From contig JABYQQ010000022.1 in NCBI GenBank assembly GCA_022605405.1, forward strand, positions 62,001 through 126,000: DNA of 64,000 nucleotides, written 5' to 3'. This DNA is from Earliella scabrosa. Its lineage: Eukaryota; Basidiomycota; Agaricomycetes; Polyporales; Polyporaceae. The notes beneath the pieces are model-generated. The model saw nothing but the letters and a program-made list of their open reading frames with translations, was not told where the DNA came from and made no database searches. Numbering within the stretch: the stretch's first letter is position 1; every line of letters starts with the position of its first letter. The position numbers and the translations under genes were made by a program. Below are positions 47,110-57,950 of the stretch, piece after piece.

Positions 47110-47450
47110 GGAAAGCATGCGGACGCACGGCTGGTAGCTTTTTCCTCCGCGGGAGGTTTTTTGACGCACCCGGCTGCAGCGACGCAACGGACATGTGTTC
47201 GCAGGCGATTCGTGTACTATATCCATCCTATGCTACGCTATGTTACATGGCCGAGGAAGCATAACTACTGCGGAGCGACGCAGTGCAGCGAAGAAGCGTG
47301 AATGCAGTCTGAGGAGGCCCTGCAGAGCGGCGGGGTGCGGGACGGTGTGGAGGCGGCGTGACACCGCGGCAGCCCGCTCTCATATAGCACACTGCCCCAC
47401 CATTGTCGGGGCAGAGAGGCGGGGCGTTACGCAACCGCGGGCGGACGAGC
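47110..47450 (-). repeat. diverged inner extension of the right inverted repeat
   Basis: Continues the inverted repeat inward with much lower similarity. The block near 47110-47210 matches 26340-26445. The part at 47,300-47,410 is a fifth copy of the GC-rich internal unit that the left side lacks in recognisable form. Confidence 0.6.
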
Positions 47451-48996
47451 GGTATGGCGCAGGGGCGGGGAGCGACGAGGAGCGACGGGGAGCAGTACGG
47501 AGTGGTGGCGGCTCGGGGCGGCGGCAGCACGCTCTCGAACGGCACCCGCACGCTGCGGCCTAGAGCTCAATATCAGCGGGGCGGAGAGGCGGGGCGCTAC
47601 GCAACCGCGAGCGGAAGAGCGGAGAGCAGGGGCGGGGAGCGACGAGGAGCGGCGGGGAGCAGTACGGCAGGGAGCAGTGGTGGCGCCTCGGCGCCGCGGC
47701 GGCACTCTCACAGGGCGCGCTGTGGCATAGAGGCTGGGACTTGCGTGGAAAGTAGATGTCGTGTCGCACAGCCGGAGAGCAGGGGCGGGGAGCAGCGGGG
47801 AGCGATACGGAGTAGACGCAGGGAGGGGCGGCCCCGTACGGCGTGCAGGCAGGAGGCGGCGAGGCGCCGCGGCAGCGTGTTCTTACACGCTCTCCCACCA
47901 GCGTGCATCCGCGGAGTGTTGCGGGCACGCGAGAGGGACTGCAGAGGGTTAGCACCGCGTGGAGCCGAACAAACAGCAGAGGGGCGCTGGGCGGCGTGGA
48001 GGCGGCGAGGCACTGCGGCAAGCGCGCTCTCAACCAGCGCGCTGCGGCATAGTGGCGGGGGCGGGGCCGGGCGTGAATGCGAGAGGGAGTGGTGCCGTTC
48101 AGACGCCGCTCCCGGCGGGGAGCAACGAGAGGCGGCGGCGGCGCGGTACGGAGCTATCGACGGTGGCGAGCTCGGGAGTGGGTGTGTCGGCGATCCGGAC
48201 CGGAGGTTCGTTGTCGTCCATTGGCGCAAGATCGTTGGCGTAGTCTAGCGGGAATGACAAAAGACGGAGGGGCGCGGTGGGTCATGTTGTGATGAGCGCA
48301 CAGCGGCGCGACGAGGGCCCTACAACCTCGGGCGCGCCCACTGGCGCGCCGTCAATGAAGGGCTCCGAGACGCGTCGAGCTGCGAGTATGCGTGGCGTGG
48401 TGCGTCGGGATGCGTCGGGGTGCGTCGGGGTGCGTCGGGGTGCGGCGAGATGCGTCGGGGTGTGGCGTGGAGAGCCTATTTCGCGTAGGCAGAAAAGGTG
48501 GCCTAAGCCATACATTTTCGGCTTCGGAAGAGTTGACCTACCTGGCGAGACTCTTCCGGGGTCGAGAATGTCGTCTCTTCTGGTACTGCCCTGCACCTGA
48601 AAAGACGACCTATTTTAGTCGTTCTGCGCCGGAGTTGAGTACCAGAGAAGTTAGCCTTTCTCGACCCTTTCTGGACACTGGAAAGGTCCGCCTGAGGAGG
48701 CTACCTTTCAATTGTCAGGACAGTATCAGAAAATGTGCGGGAAAGGTCACCTTTGGAGCGTCATGTTCGACAGACAAAAACCTTTGGATAAGGTCGCCTG
48801 TTCAGGGCTTTCTACTCGTCTGCTTTGTTCACAGGAAAGATAGTCATGGCGGTCGCGAGAAAACATTGGAAATGGGTCGGATGTATGTCACATTATCCGT
48901 CAGAGGTAAATATCAGATAAATTACGAGAGAGGTCGCCTTAGTGGAGATTTTTCCAAACTTTTCGCGCGTCTGGTTATTGGGCCCTGCCCGCCGTG
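47451..48996 (-). repeat. right terminal inverted repeat
   Basis: 1,546 bp, inverse of 24632-26177 with almost no differences, ending ...GGGCCCTGCCCGCCGTG. Contains the mirrored GC-rich units, the (TGCGTCGGGG)n run and the subterminal motif array. Confidence 0.92.
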
Positions 48997-50184
48997 TCTG
49001 TCTCATCTCTTTCCACAATAGCAACCCGTGTAGTTGCGTGGAACCCTTGCCCTTCTAGGTCTGACTCATACTCAACGTTCGCTCTCATCGCGGTTCGCTC
49101 TCATCAACCCCCCTCTCGTTGGTGGGTCATAGGTTGAGCCGCCGAGGAGGAAACACAGTTGCGCCCAGGAACGTCCATACTCTCGTAAGTTAGCTCACTT
49201 CCGCTATTGTGATCGTGCAAGCCTGGTTGATGGTCATGCTTCCAGACTGTTGACCGCGATGTGGTACGGACCCAATATCCAGTGGTCGCAGGAACACGAT
49301 GCAAAACACGAGGTTTCTGGTCGGTCTGTGACTCGCCAGCCCGTGCGGCCGTGTGTTCGAAAGCTCCGACCTCAACAATAGACATGCACGGACGAGCCTC
49401 TGCGGCGGCGCCCCAGGCGCGGCCCTGTGTTGGATCCGTATCATGCGGAGGTACGTATTTACTCTCCGTAATATGTACTGACACGGTCTCCGTTCCGAAG
49501 GCCTAATGCTCTACGCTCGATGTTGTGCGTCGTGAAGATGAAGGGATAAGCCGGGGGAGAGTTGGGGAGAGACATCATGTGTAAGCCTGGATATGTGACC
49601 ATCCTTCGATCTTCCCGTGATGTCGCGTTGACACGGAATGACTCGTCCCAATGTTCCCAAAATATACGGCTGGTCTTACTTCGTATGGGGACGTGCGCAG
49701 CGATCTAGAGGGAACCACGAGAAGTCCGAGTCCAGACTCCACCAGAAGTCGCACGGCATATTGTTTCGAATCGCAGAAGGATGTTCGAAGTGACGCATGG
49801 CAGGAGTGGAATGCATCGAGGCACGTCCTTCGAGGTTCTGGGACAGTTCGTGCATGTCCTTCGACAGCGATGCGGTGTAGGCCGACCATGCGTCGTCATG
49901 TACATGTCCGTCGAGTCCTAAAATGACGATGGCCAGGGTGTACAGACTGCACCCGAGATTCCATGGCGAGACACGCTTGTCCAGGTTGAGGTTGCTCGAG
50001 CGGGACAGGAAGAAGCACCAGACCAAAACAAGTCGTTCGCAATGCTGCTTTCAGCTGAGTATTCGCAGCACCATCATCGCCATGAGTGGAACACTTCAAC
50101 TCCGACCATGCAAAAGAATAGGCAGATTATTGACAACGATTCAGTACGAACACGAACGAATAGGGAGACCGTGGAAACCCGATC
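48997..50184. other. right flank of the element, nothing recognised
   Basis: About 1.2 kb from the end of the inverted repeat to the stop codon of the F-box gene. Short frames only. The first bases are TCTGTCTCATC, which do not repeat the left flank. Confidence 0.4.
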
Positions 50185-52155
50185 CTATGATGCAGCCCGC
50201 AGCACGACAGACAGATCAAAGGCCGACGACGCAAGGATGGGCGGAGGCGCGGGCCCACCAACTTCAAGCCTCGTCGCCGCCGCCCGCGTGCGCGCCTGCT
50301 GCTCCTCGCGCATACACAAGAACACCCGCCCCCACCCCCGCCACACATCCCGATCCATATCCACGCGCGTGATGTGCGACCACGGCGGGTGCAGCACGCG
50401 CGACGGTTCCGCACATTCCTCCAGGTCCAGCGCCGGGAAGAGAAGGTTGATATAGTTGGCGTAGCCACTCAACGCCTTCCACCTGAGCTGAACTCGCCCA
50501 TTCTTCCACTCCGTGCGGTCGATGCGCAGGTATACCAGCCTGTGGTCCGATATCTCGCTCGCACACGGCAGGGGAAGGCTCGCGGGGTCCACGGTCAAGT
50601 CGAGGTACGGCAGCGCTAGCTCGCGCAGGTGCGAGCAGTGGCGCCAGAAGTGGTAGAGCGTCGCGGCCGTTGGGATGCGCACGGGCTCCAAATCCGAGCT
50701 CGAGTGCGAGTGGTGCGAGTCGGCGGAGCGGGTCTCGTCTTGGGACCAAGTGATGCCTTCCAGGGAGAGGCGTTGGAGCGCAGGCCACGCTCGCGCCATG
50801 TCCTCGAAGTCGCGGTCGGACGCGGCAAACTTGTAAGCCTCCGAGTACACCTCGAGATCACGCAGCTGGGTGTGCGCGAGGAGCGGCTTGAGCAGCGCGG
50901 AAAGAATGTTGTCGGCGTACACGGATGGGACCATTGCGCGAAAGCGTGGCATCGGAAGGAAAATGGTGAGCTCCCTCAGGTCCGGGGAGCAGGCGGCGGC
51001 GTAGAACGCGGACATGCAGGCGAGGGCGCTGCAGTCTATTTCGTACCATAGTTCGATGGACAGATGTGCGCGCTGTAGCCACGGCATGCGAACGGACGCG
51101 AAAAGCTGGGCCAGAGCTCCGCTCCACCCGCCCACATGGAGGGTGACCAGTCTCGAGAACACAGGTGTCCTAGGGAGGGCAATGGTCTCGCGATCCCAGA
51201 CGATCACGCGAGCGATGAAGGAAACAAGGTTGGTCTTCGACAGGACGTCACAAACCGACGCGACGTCCACTTCGAGGGACCCTAAGTCGACCTCTCGGAG
51301 GTGCACGAACGAGGCAACGGTCCGCATGAGCGACTGGACCACACAGGCCATCGTCATGGGTCCAGACTTGACGCATAAAGATTCCAACAGGGGAGAAGAC
51401 TCCTGCAGGCGTAATAGCAGTGGTGCGAGACCCTCGTCGAAGCCCACTTGGTAGTCGAGGGCAAGGTGGCGCAGTGTCAGACCCGCGAGCACAAGGAAGG
51501 ATGCATCCGTGGTGGAAGCTGGACTCCACCACAATGCCCGAAGGTGTGGAAAGACGGGCCGTGGTTTGCGGGGGTTGTGTGCTAGGACTAGGCCGAGCAG
51601 CGCGAGTTCTTGGTCCTCCGGATCACAGTAAAAGGAAAACTCCGGGTGCCTTGCCAGCTCGCGGACGTGCTTCGTGTACTTGAGGAGTCGGGACCACGGT
51701 TTCTGATCTCTGTACAGCTGCGCCGCGAGGACCTGGTATGGTGCCACTGCTTCATGAGCGAAGTACATAATGACTGCTTGTTCGGATGCGCTCACCGTCT
51801 CGAAGTACTCCTCACATTCCCATGAACATTTCGGAACAGAGCATCCCGCGGGCGTGAAGAAATGCCATATAGGCAGCAACGACGGCAGGCGGGTCCAAAG
51901 CGCGCGGAGAGCAGGCTCAGACCAAGAGCGGCAGACGAGCGCGGCATTGAACAGAGCCACTCTGCATTCCGACGCTTCCCGTTCGTGCAGAGAAGGGTCT
52001 GGAATTCCGGCCTCGATGATCATGCAGAGCACGTCGTAGCAATTGAGGGCTCTGTGCCTCGCTGAGAACACAGGCGCTTGTGCTTGAGCTTGAATGGGGT
52101 CAACCGTCAGCGCGCTTGCTGGAGAGGGAATACGCTGAGACGACTCACAAGGCAT
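50185..52155 (-). CDS. F-box/LRR-like protein
   Basis: Single-exon frame of 656 aa from ATG 52155. The N-terminal region has an F-box-like segment: LNCYDVLCMIIEAGI, then ALFNAALVCRSWSEPALRALW. The rest is a series of irregular leucine-rich segments, such as PHLRALWWSP, LTLRHLALDY, VHLREVDLGSLE, LRDLEVYSEA, ALQRLSLEGI and HLRELALPYLDL. F-box proteins recruit substrates to SCF ubiquitin ligases through Skp1, and this lineage-expanded type is abundant in agaricomycetes. Upstream in-frame codons lack an ATG. Target unknown. Confidence 0.8.
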   Translation of the reverse strand: MPCESSQRIPSPASALTVDPIQAQAQAPVFSARHRALNCYDVLCMIIEAGIPDPSLHEREASECRVALFNAALVCRSWSEPALRALWTRLPSLLPIWHFFTPAGCSVPKCSWECEEYFETVSASEQAVIMYFAHEAVAPYQVLAAQLYRDQKPWSRLLKYTKHVRELARHPEFSFYCDPEDQELALLGLVLAHNPRKPRPVFPHLRALWWSPASTTDASFLVLAGLTLRHLALDYQVGFDEGLAPLLLRLQESSPLLESLCVKSGPMTMACVVQSLMRTVASFVHLREVDLGSLEVDVASVCDVLSKTNLVSFIARVIVWDRETIALPRTPVFSRLVTLHVGGWSGALAQLFASVRMPWLQRAHLSIELWYEIDCSALACMSAFYAAACSPDLRELTIFLPMPRFRAMVPSVYADNILSALLKPLLAHTQLRDLEVYSEAYKFAASDRDFEDMARAWPALQRLSLEGITWSQDETRSADSHHSHSSSDLEPVRIPTAATLYHFWRHCSHLRELALPYLDLTVDPASLPLPCASEISDHRLVYLRIDRTEWKNGRVQLRWKALSGYANYINLLFPALDLEECAEPSRVLHPPWSHITRVDMDRDVWRGWGRVFLCMREEQQARTRAAATRLEVGGPAPPPILASSAFDLSVVLRAAS

Positions 52156-52520
52156 CGAGTAGAGATTGGTTGGCGCTGTCTGTATGCTATGGTGGCTCAA
52201 AAATGTAGGAAAGAGGAGAGATGGTGGACGAGGAGTGTCCTGCGAGAACCCATCAATAGGTGCCACTCGCAAGTCAGTGCCGCTGACATCAAAGGGGTCT
52301 TGGGTGGTATCGAGTGGCGTAATCCACACGCCCCAATCGAAAACGGATGATGCTGGCAAACTTGTACATAGACATGCCAGCTATGATCGGGATGTAAGGT
52401 GTCAATAGTCGGAGTCAAATTGCGATCGTACACGATCACTGATAAATAACTGGGTATATACGTCACCACCACGTTCAGTACGCCAAACGATTGTCACGTA
52501 CCTATGGTAGACATCCTCCG

Positions 52521-53921
52521 TCACGCAGACCGATGAACCGACAACGCGTAAAGCTGGTCTGGAGCACCGGAGCATCCTACTACGAGCTCCTTCAGTGTCG
52601 GGCAAGCCCGCCGAACGCGTTCTAGATGGAGAACTGCGTCCCAGGTCAGAGACGTGCGGGCAACGGCATCCTTTCCTTCCGAATCGATCTGGAACTTGAA
52701 GGATGTGAGCTGTAGGGGCTTGATAATACGAACTGCATATCCCTAGAATACCCCATTAGCATGCAAAGGCCGGGTAAGACAGCATGAGGAAGAAGCACGT
52801 ACGAACAAGACGTCGACATCAGCCCGTCCATCTCCCTGTGTTTGAACTATGCGCAGGTCTAGCTCTCGGATGCACTTCGACGCCTCCGTCCTCTGGAACA
52901 CGGCAGCGAGGCTGCTGTCTTCCGACGCGAGCAATGCGCTAGAGTCTATCTCTAGCCTCAGCCGTGCGGGCTGAGCACGAGACAGCACCTCCGTCAGGTA
53001 GTGCAGGACGCCACGTCTGCCCCTTGCAGACACCCGGAGCGACTCGGCACGGCAGCGGAGAGATATGACATAGAGGTCCGCGAGATCTCCACCCAACTCC
53101 TCCAGGGTAGACCAGCATCCGACACGCTGCTGAGCGTCCTCGTTCATCCAGCAGAACGACGGGAGGGTGGTCACGTCGAAAGTTGAACTGGAAGTGACAT
53201 CGAGGGATGTGATGTTCGGATAAGCGATGATGTAGGGCGAGATGTCCGGAAGCAAGCCGAACTGGACCTGAAGTCGCTTCACGTGCGGATATATGACATT
53301 GTGACGCCGCGCCTCGAAGCTTGTCCCTCGGAGCTCTGTGAGAGTGCTTGCTGAGTTGCGCAACAGACCAACAGGGTCCGCGAGTTCGCAGTTCAGGCGC
53401 CCATTGAGCCATCTGCGCGTGGAGGATGGGAGGTGGAGTGTCGCGGACGCCAGCTGCGAGCGCATCCGTTTGAACATGTAGACGCAATCCGAGTTGTCGC
53501 TCTCTTGTGCAGCGGAGAATTCGATGTGCTTGAGACATGTCAGGGCGGCGAACGCGCGTGGAAGGCGTGGATCGGATGCAAGCAGATGTTCCGCGTCGAG
53601 CAGCACGAGGCGCTCCAGATGGGATATCTTGCAGACAAGTTCAACCAGCGCTTCGGCGGCATCTGGTGGGAGCGATCCAGTGGTGATAGCGAGACGGCGT
53701 CGCAGAAGGGGAAATCGTCGTCCGCGCTCTGCATGCATGAATGAATTGAACGAGGTGACGCCACGCGAGTCCCGCAAGTCGATGGGATGGGCTAGTAGAT
53801 GTCTGACACCCGCGCTCCTGAGTACTTGGCAAGTCTGTGACATGGACGAGATCGTTTGGACATCGGCGCGCGAGGATTGGATGTCTAGTATTGCGAGTAA
53901 CACATCGTATGGCACTCTCAT
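52521..53921 (-). CDS. F-box/LRR-like protein, second
   Basis: Two exons, 53921-52803 and 52742-52521, 446 aa. The N-terminus MRVPYDVLLAILDIQ with SQTCQVLRSAGVRHLL is a short F-box-like segment starting directly at residue 1. It is followed by leucine-rich stretches: LERLVLLDAEHLL, LKHIEFSAAQ, VKRLQVQFGLL, ITSLDVTSS, AESLRVSARG and IRELDLRIV. The C-terminal exon continues with PLQLTSFKFQI and RRACPTLKELVVG. It is on the same strand as its neighbour but not closely similar to it, so this is not a recent duplicate. Confidence 0.78.
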
Positions 53922-54732
53922 CGAGGCATAAAAGCCTGAGGATATGTATGTCAGTGAGATGCTGAGCTACTCGCAGAACAACAGCACTAACTTGGAGGTG
54001 ACGATGGGTTTATATTGCAATTGCTCGAATCGAGGTAAGCCTGAGAGTGCATGTCGACTCGAACGTTATGCGCAGGGCTTGGTGAGGAGACTCAGAGAGA
54101 TTGGAGATACATATGAGCAGGTCTTATATGCGAAGCCTGTCGAGTAGTCGTGAGTCGTGGACATGGTCAGGATGAGGGCTGGCTGCCGTGAGGGCGACGT
54201 GAGGGACAGGGGCAAGTCCGGGCGTCTTTCGTCACCGTGGGCCGTCGCCGCGTCGCGTACTTCGGCAAAAGCCGGCTTGTGAAGTAGCTTGAGGCGCTCT
54301 AGTACTCCTTTAACTTGAAGTTACTGCCTTCAACCTTGCCTCTGCATCCGGGAGGCTCACCTGGGACCATATACTAGTCTCCGTTAGCACGGTGTTACTC
54401 GCTACGCCTGAGGCCACACATGACGCGTCAGGGCGCTTGTTCGCTGTGTTTGTGGTGTCGGGCGGTGGTGAGCAGATTTCTCTTCACTGAGCTACCCGTT
54501 CTTCACAAAAACTACTATGACTGAGCCTATAATGTGTACGAGCGTGTATCTCGAGATTCACAGGGATTCATGAAAGCAGTGGCCGGCGAGTCAAGTATCG
54601 AGTTTAGAGCGCTAAAAGTCACTGTACCCGGACAATTTGTCCTTGTTTGTCCCCTGCGAAGTGCGTCCGGTCAACGCCTACTATTATGGGGTATGCTCGC
54701 TTCGCTCGCAATAACCGCAAACACAAGGTTAC
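53922..54732. other. intergenic region, nothing recognised
   Basis: Divergent promoter space between the second F-box gene and the Crinkler-type gene. No conserved feature seen. Confidence 0.4.
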
Positions 54733-57040
54733 ATGCTGTATGAAACGAGCTCGAAGCGCAAGTTGTCTCCGCCGGTCGTTGAGGAGTCGGCGGGCTCACG
54801 CTCCAAACGTCTGCGCACGTCCGAGTCGGCGGGCCCCTGTCCGAAGGTACTACTGCTCCCGCTAGCTATCGCCTCAACGACGCTGACAGTGTCATTAGGA
54901 CGGTCGCAAACAGCGCTGGCAGTCATTCGTAGACCACTGGTACGGCAACAAGGAAGCGTTTACCAACACCGGCGACATTATCGAAATCCCGGATTTTGGC
55001 GTGCTGTTCAGTAACACAGGGCTGTTCCGAACCACGCAGGGAAAATTCTACGTGCGCGAGGAGTACAAGTCTATGTACGACCGGTTGCGGCGCTTCCACC
55101 TCTTACGTGACAACTCTGCTCCCCCTGGCGTCATCCTGACGGGTCAACAGGGGATTGGTGCGGTCCATTGATGGTGTATGACGATTCGTCGCTCACATGG
55201 TTCACAGGCAAATCGAACTTCGGCCTCTACGTTCTACTCTGGTGTCTGGCGGAAAAGCAGGACGTGTTCTATACCATGATGACGACCACGGTGATCATCC
55301 AGTCCGGTATTGTGTCCATTTCCAAGACCTTCTGCTTCGAAGACTGGTACCTCCCCAATCCCAACGCAGACGCTTCGGCTCATCGCCCCTGGATGCTCGT
55401 CGAACCAGGCGCTGCAAACGAGCCCATCACTCCTGACATGCTCCATTTTCCATTCTTCTTTGTGGTCTTCGCTTCTCCGGGCGAGAGTAGACTTCAAATC
55501 CTCCGGCGTGGCGATCTCGCGTTGACTCAGTGGATCATGTCGCCTTGGACGACCGAGGAGCTCTTTTTGCTGTAAGTCTCGCACCTGCTGCGCCACGTCC
55601 GCACTAACACTGAGCTCATCTTCCTCTAGTATGAAGCATGGCCTGCTTCCGAAGGCAATGTGTGAGACGTCGGAGCCCGATGAAGAGTTTGTGTCGAGTT
55701 TTTATCTCATAGCCGAATTACTTACGTTTTCTTAGTACGATGCGAGCAACGGTGACGAGGTATTCAGCAGAGGCTGGTCCGTGCCCGCGCGATATGATCC
55801 ACCTCTTCCGCGACAAGAGGTTGTTCTATCACAACATCGAAAAGGCATTGTGGTCACTCGCCGACGTTCACGTTGCTCCGCTCTCCTTCGACCTCAACAA
55901 ATGGTCTGGTACGATCTCGCCCGATGAAGAGTTCGTGTCGAATTTTGTATCTCATACTAGTCGAAATGCTCACGACTTCTCAGTACGATGCGAGCAACGG
56001 TGATGAGGTATTCAGAAGAGGCTGTTCCGTGTGCGCGCGAAATCCTCGGACTACTCTTCGGCAGGAGAGCGTTTGATGCGGGCATCCGAAGGTCGCCCAT
56101 GCGGCTCGACAACCTCCAACCGCTCTTCACCCCAGATAGATGGACCCAAACGGATTATTTCAGCCTCATTATGATAGATCGAGACGGCCCCATAGATGTC
56201 AACAACTACTGCGACGATCGCATGCGGATAAGACTCAAGACGAAAGGCGTATCCGAGAGGCTGTGGCGACATTCGTTGCAGCTGCGCGAGACAACGGGAA
56301 CGACGTTCTTCTCGATCGTTGGTCAGGGGACATCGATACTTGCGGGTACTGCATTTATGGGCATTGCACTCCGTGCCTTATCCGTAAACCTGCACTATTC
56401 CGCCATGGACAACATATCGGGTCAGTTCGTACGAATGTCGCCGAGCCCCCCTGCAAGCCAAGCCTTCCCCCACCGCTTCACCTATCGCCCATCGACTCCT
56501 ACTCATCTTCTGTCCGTGGAGGGTATCACCCTCGAACTCCGTGCCCATCGTGGGCTCTCACTAGCCGATGAACCCCTTCCCTCGTTGCCCTCGCCGTTCG
56601 TCAGGCGTCGTGAATGCGTTCAGTACAAAGACCTGCAGGAGGTCTACGTCAACGACTCTGATTTCTACGTGCCCTCTACACACACCAACCCTCCATTTGA
56701 CGCCTTCTACTTCGAAACAAGCCCCGAGAAGGTTGTCCTATGGGTCTTCCAGGTGACGGTCCAGCAGGCGGCGGACCGCGACACTCACACCAGCAGCGGT
56801 TTTGACCTTATCGTCGACCTTCTAGCCAAGGTACGGGACTCCCCCGAGCACCGCAACGCGCAAGTTGAGGTCAAGTACGTTCTCGTCGTACCGCAATCCA
56901 CTGAATGGGCGGTGGAGTGGAACATGGCCCCGGAGTGGGAGGAAGTGCCCGGCGAGGTTTACATCCAGTTCATAGATGCGTCTGTACTGGCCTCGTACTG
57001 CCGTCCTATGGACATTGTTGAGTACACCCAGGACGGCTAG
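54733..57040 (+). CDS. Crinkler/RHS-type P-loop protein with nuclease-like C-terminus, internally duplicated
   Basis: Exons 54733-54846, 54899-55157 and 55208-55571 are clear, followed by exons from about 55630 and a long last exon (about 55988-57040). The N-terminal part is basic (SRSKRLRTSESAG). Next come WQSFVDHWYGNKEAF, FYVREEYKSMYDRL and the Walker A GQQGIGKS, whose codon for Gly is split by an intron. Degenerate ATPase segments (FFVVFASPGESR) and the family's MRYSEEAVPCAREI segment follow. The C-terminus has VLWVFQVTVQQAADR and VEVKYVLVVP, resembling the restriction-endonuclease-like end of this class. The segment at 55670-55800 is repeated at 55915-56045, so the gene may be alternatively spliced or disabled. 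Known relatives act as effectors or in genome conflict; the role here is unknown. Confidence 0.75.
55670..56045 (+). repeat. direct duplication of about 245 bp inside the Crinkler-type gene
   Basis: Both copies contain CCGATGAAGAGTT.GTGTCGA, an intron-like stretch, and TACGATGCGAGCAACGGTGA.GAGGTATTCAG. They differ by scattered substitutions, so the duplication is not very recent. Confidence 0.85.
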
Positions 57041-57950
57041 ATTCATGCTCCTCCCAGTCATCCTCCGTGTATATTACTTGACTGACTTTCGTGCCGCCAT
57101 AGTGTCGGCGAGAAACCATGTATGCTAGCCCCTGTGTCCATCGTTGTCCTGTATCATTGAACTATACGTCATAAGCTCAACGTTACGAGCAGACCGCCGC
57201 AGGCCGCAACTCTCCGCACACCGCCAACTTGAATCCTGGTCGCCTACCGCGCACGCACTTAACTATGATTAGCTCGAATAGTGATACATAAGGAGGCCAC
57301 ACGGAATCACGGCTGGTCTATCATCGTCCGTTGGAGTGGTGAACGCCCATCTCGTCCGCCGCTGTGACTGTCGCCGAGTCGGGCCATTGATCGGTCCGGC
57401 CCAGCCGTCATACGCTTGTCCGTCGTGTATGTTGGATATGTCCGCTTGCCATTGGCGTTGTCATGCACACGACCGCTCCTCCTTTTGCGCCGTTGAGGGA
57501 CGTGCGACAGTTCAACCTGCAAGACGCATGAGATGCAATCAACATCACGGCAGAACGATGCAGGCTACATACATTGCCAATACAGAACATGAATATACTG
57601 CCAAGAGAAGGTCAGCCTCGATCGAGCTCTCAGCGGGCCGGCCCACCTTTGGACAAGGGTAGGGTTATTGCAAACCAAACGAAGTTATAAGGCTGTATCA
57701 CGACCTGCGCGGCAAGGCAGATGTCACCCAGACATTTGTGGAGACACCAGTGGTGACACGGCTCACGAGTATGAATGGGGGTATCGTCAAGGTTCTAACA
57801 GAGAAACGGATCAGTGCGACTTAGGAACGACGGCTCGGAGAACTGACGTGTTGAGTGCGGCTGGACGAAAAGAAGGACGTAAGCCGTCATGAGAGAGAGC
57901 GCATTGACATGGAAGATCCTCACTCGCAATGACGGCGTATGACGCAAGTG
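57041..57950. other. intergenic region, nothing recognised
   Basis: Between two convergent genes. Only short frames without motifs. The 3' end of the DUF6534-like gene may extend into it. Confidence 0.35.

Larger units (their letters stand above)
24632..48996. mobile_element. 24.4 kb TIR-bounded DNA transposon-like element with cargo genes
   Basis: Both ends start with CACGGCGGGCAGGGCCC (inverted at the right end), followed by 1,546 bp of nearly identical inverted repeat. Inside are a Tnp2-type transposase, a large accessory protein and about eight further genes, none of which I recognise as a transposition function. The CAC terminus, Tnp2-class transposase and subterminal repeated motifs point to the CACTA/EnSpm superfamily in the broad sense. 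No target-site duplication is visible: the 3 bp next to the ends are AGT (left) and TCT (right). Nearly identical repeats and an apparently intact transposase suggest a young, possibly autonomous element. Confidence 0.85.

Noticed and set aside
24632..48996. Starship-type or Helitron giant element
   Set aside because: No tyrosine recombinase or Rep/helicase gene; long inverted repeats and a Tnp2 transposase point to a cut-and-paste DNA transposon.
24632..48996. Retroelement with long terminal repeats
   Set aside because: The terminal repeats are inverted, not direct, and no reverse transcriptase, integrase or Gag motif is present.
49104..50096. Several 60-126 aa frames right of the element
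   Set aside because: Mutually overlapping on both strands, no motif, no splice pattern.
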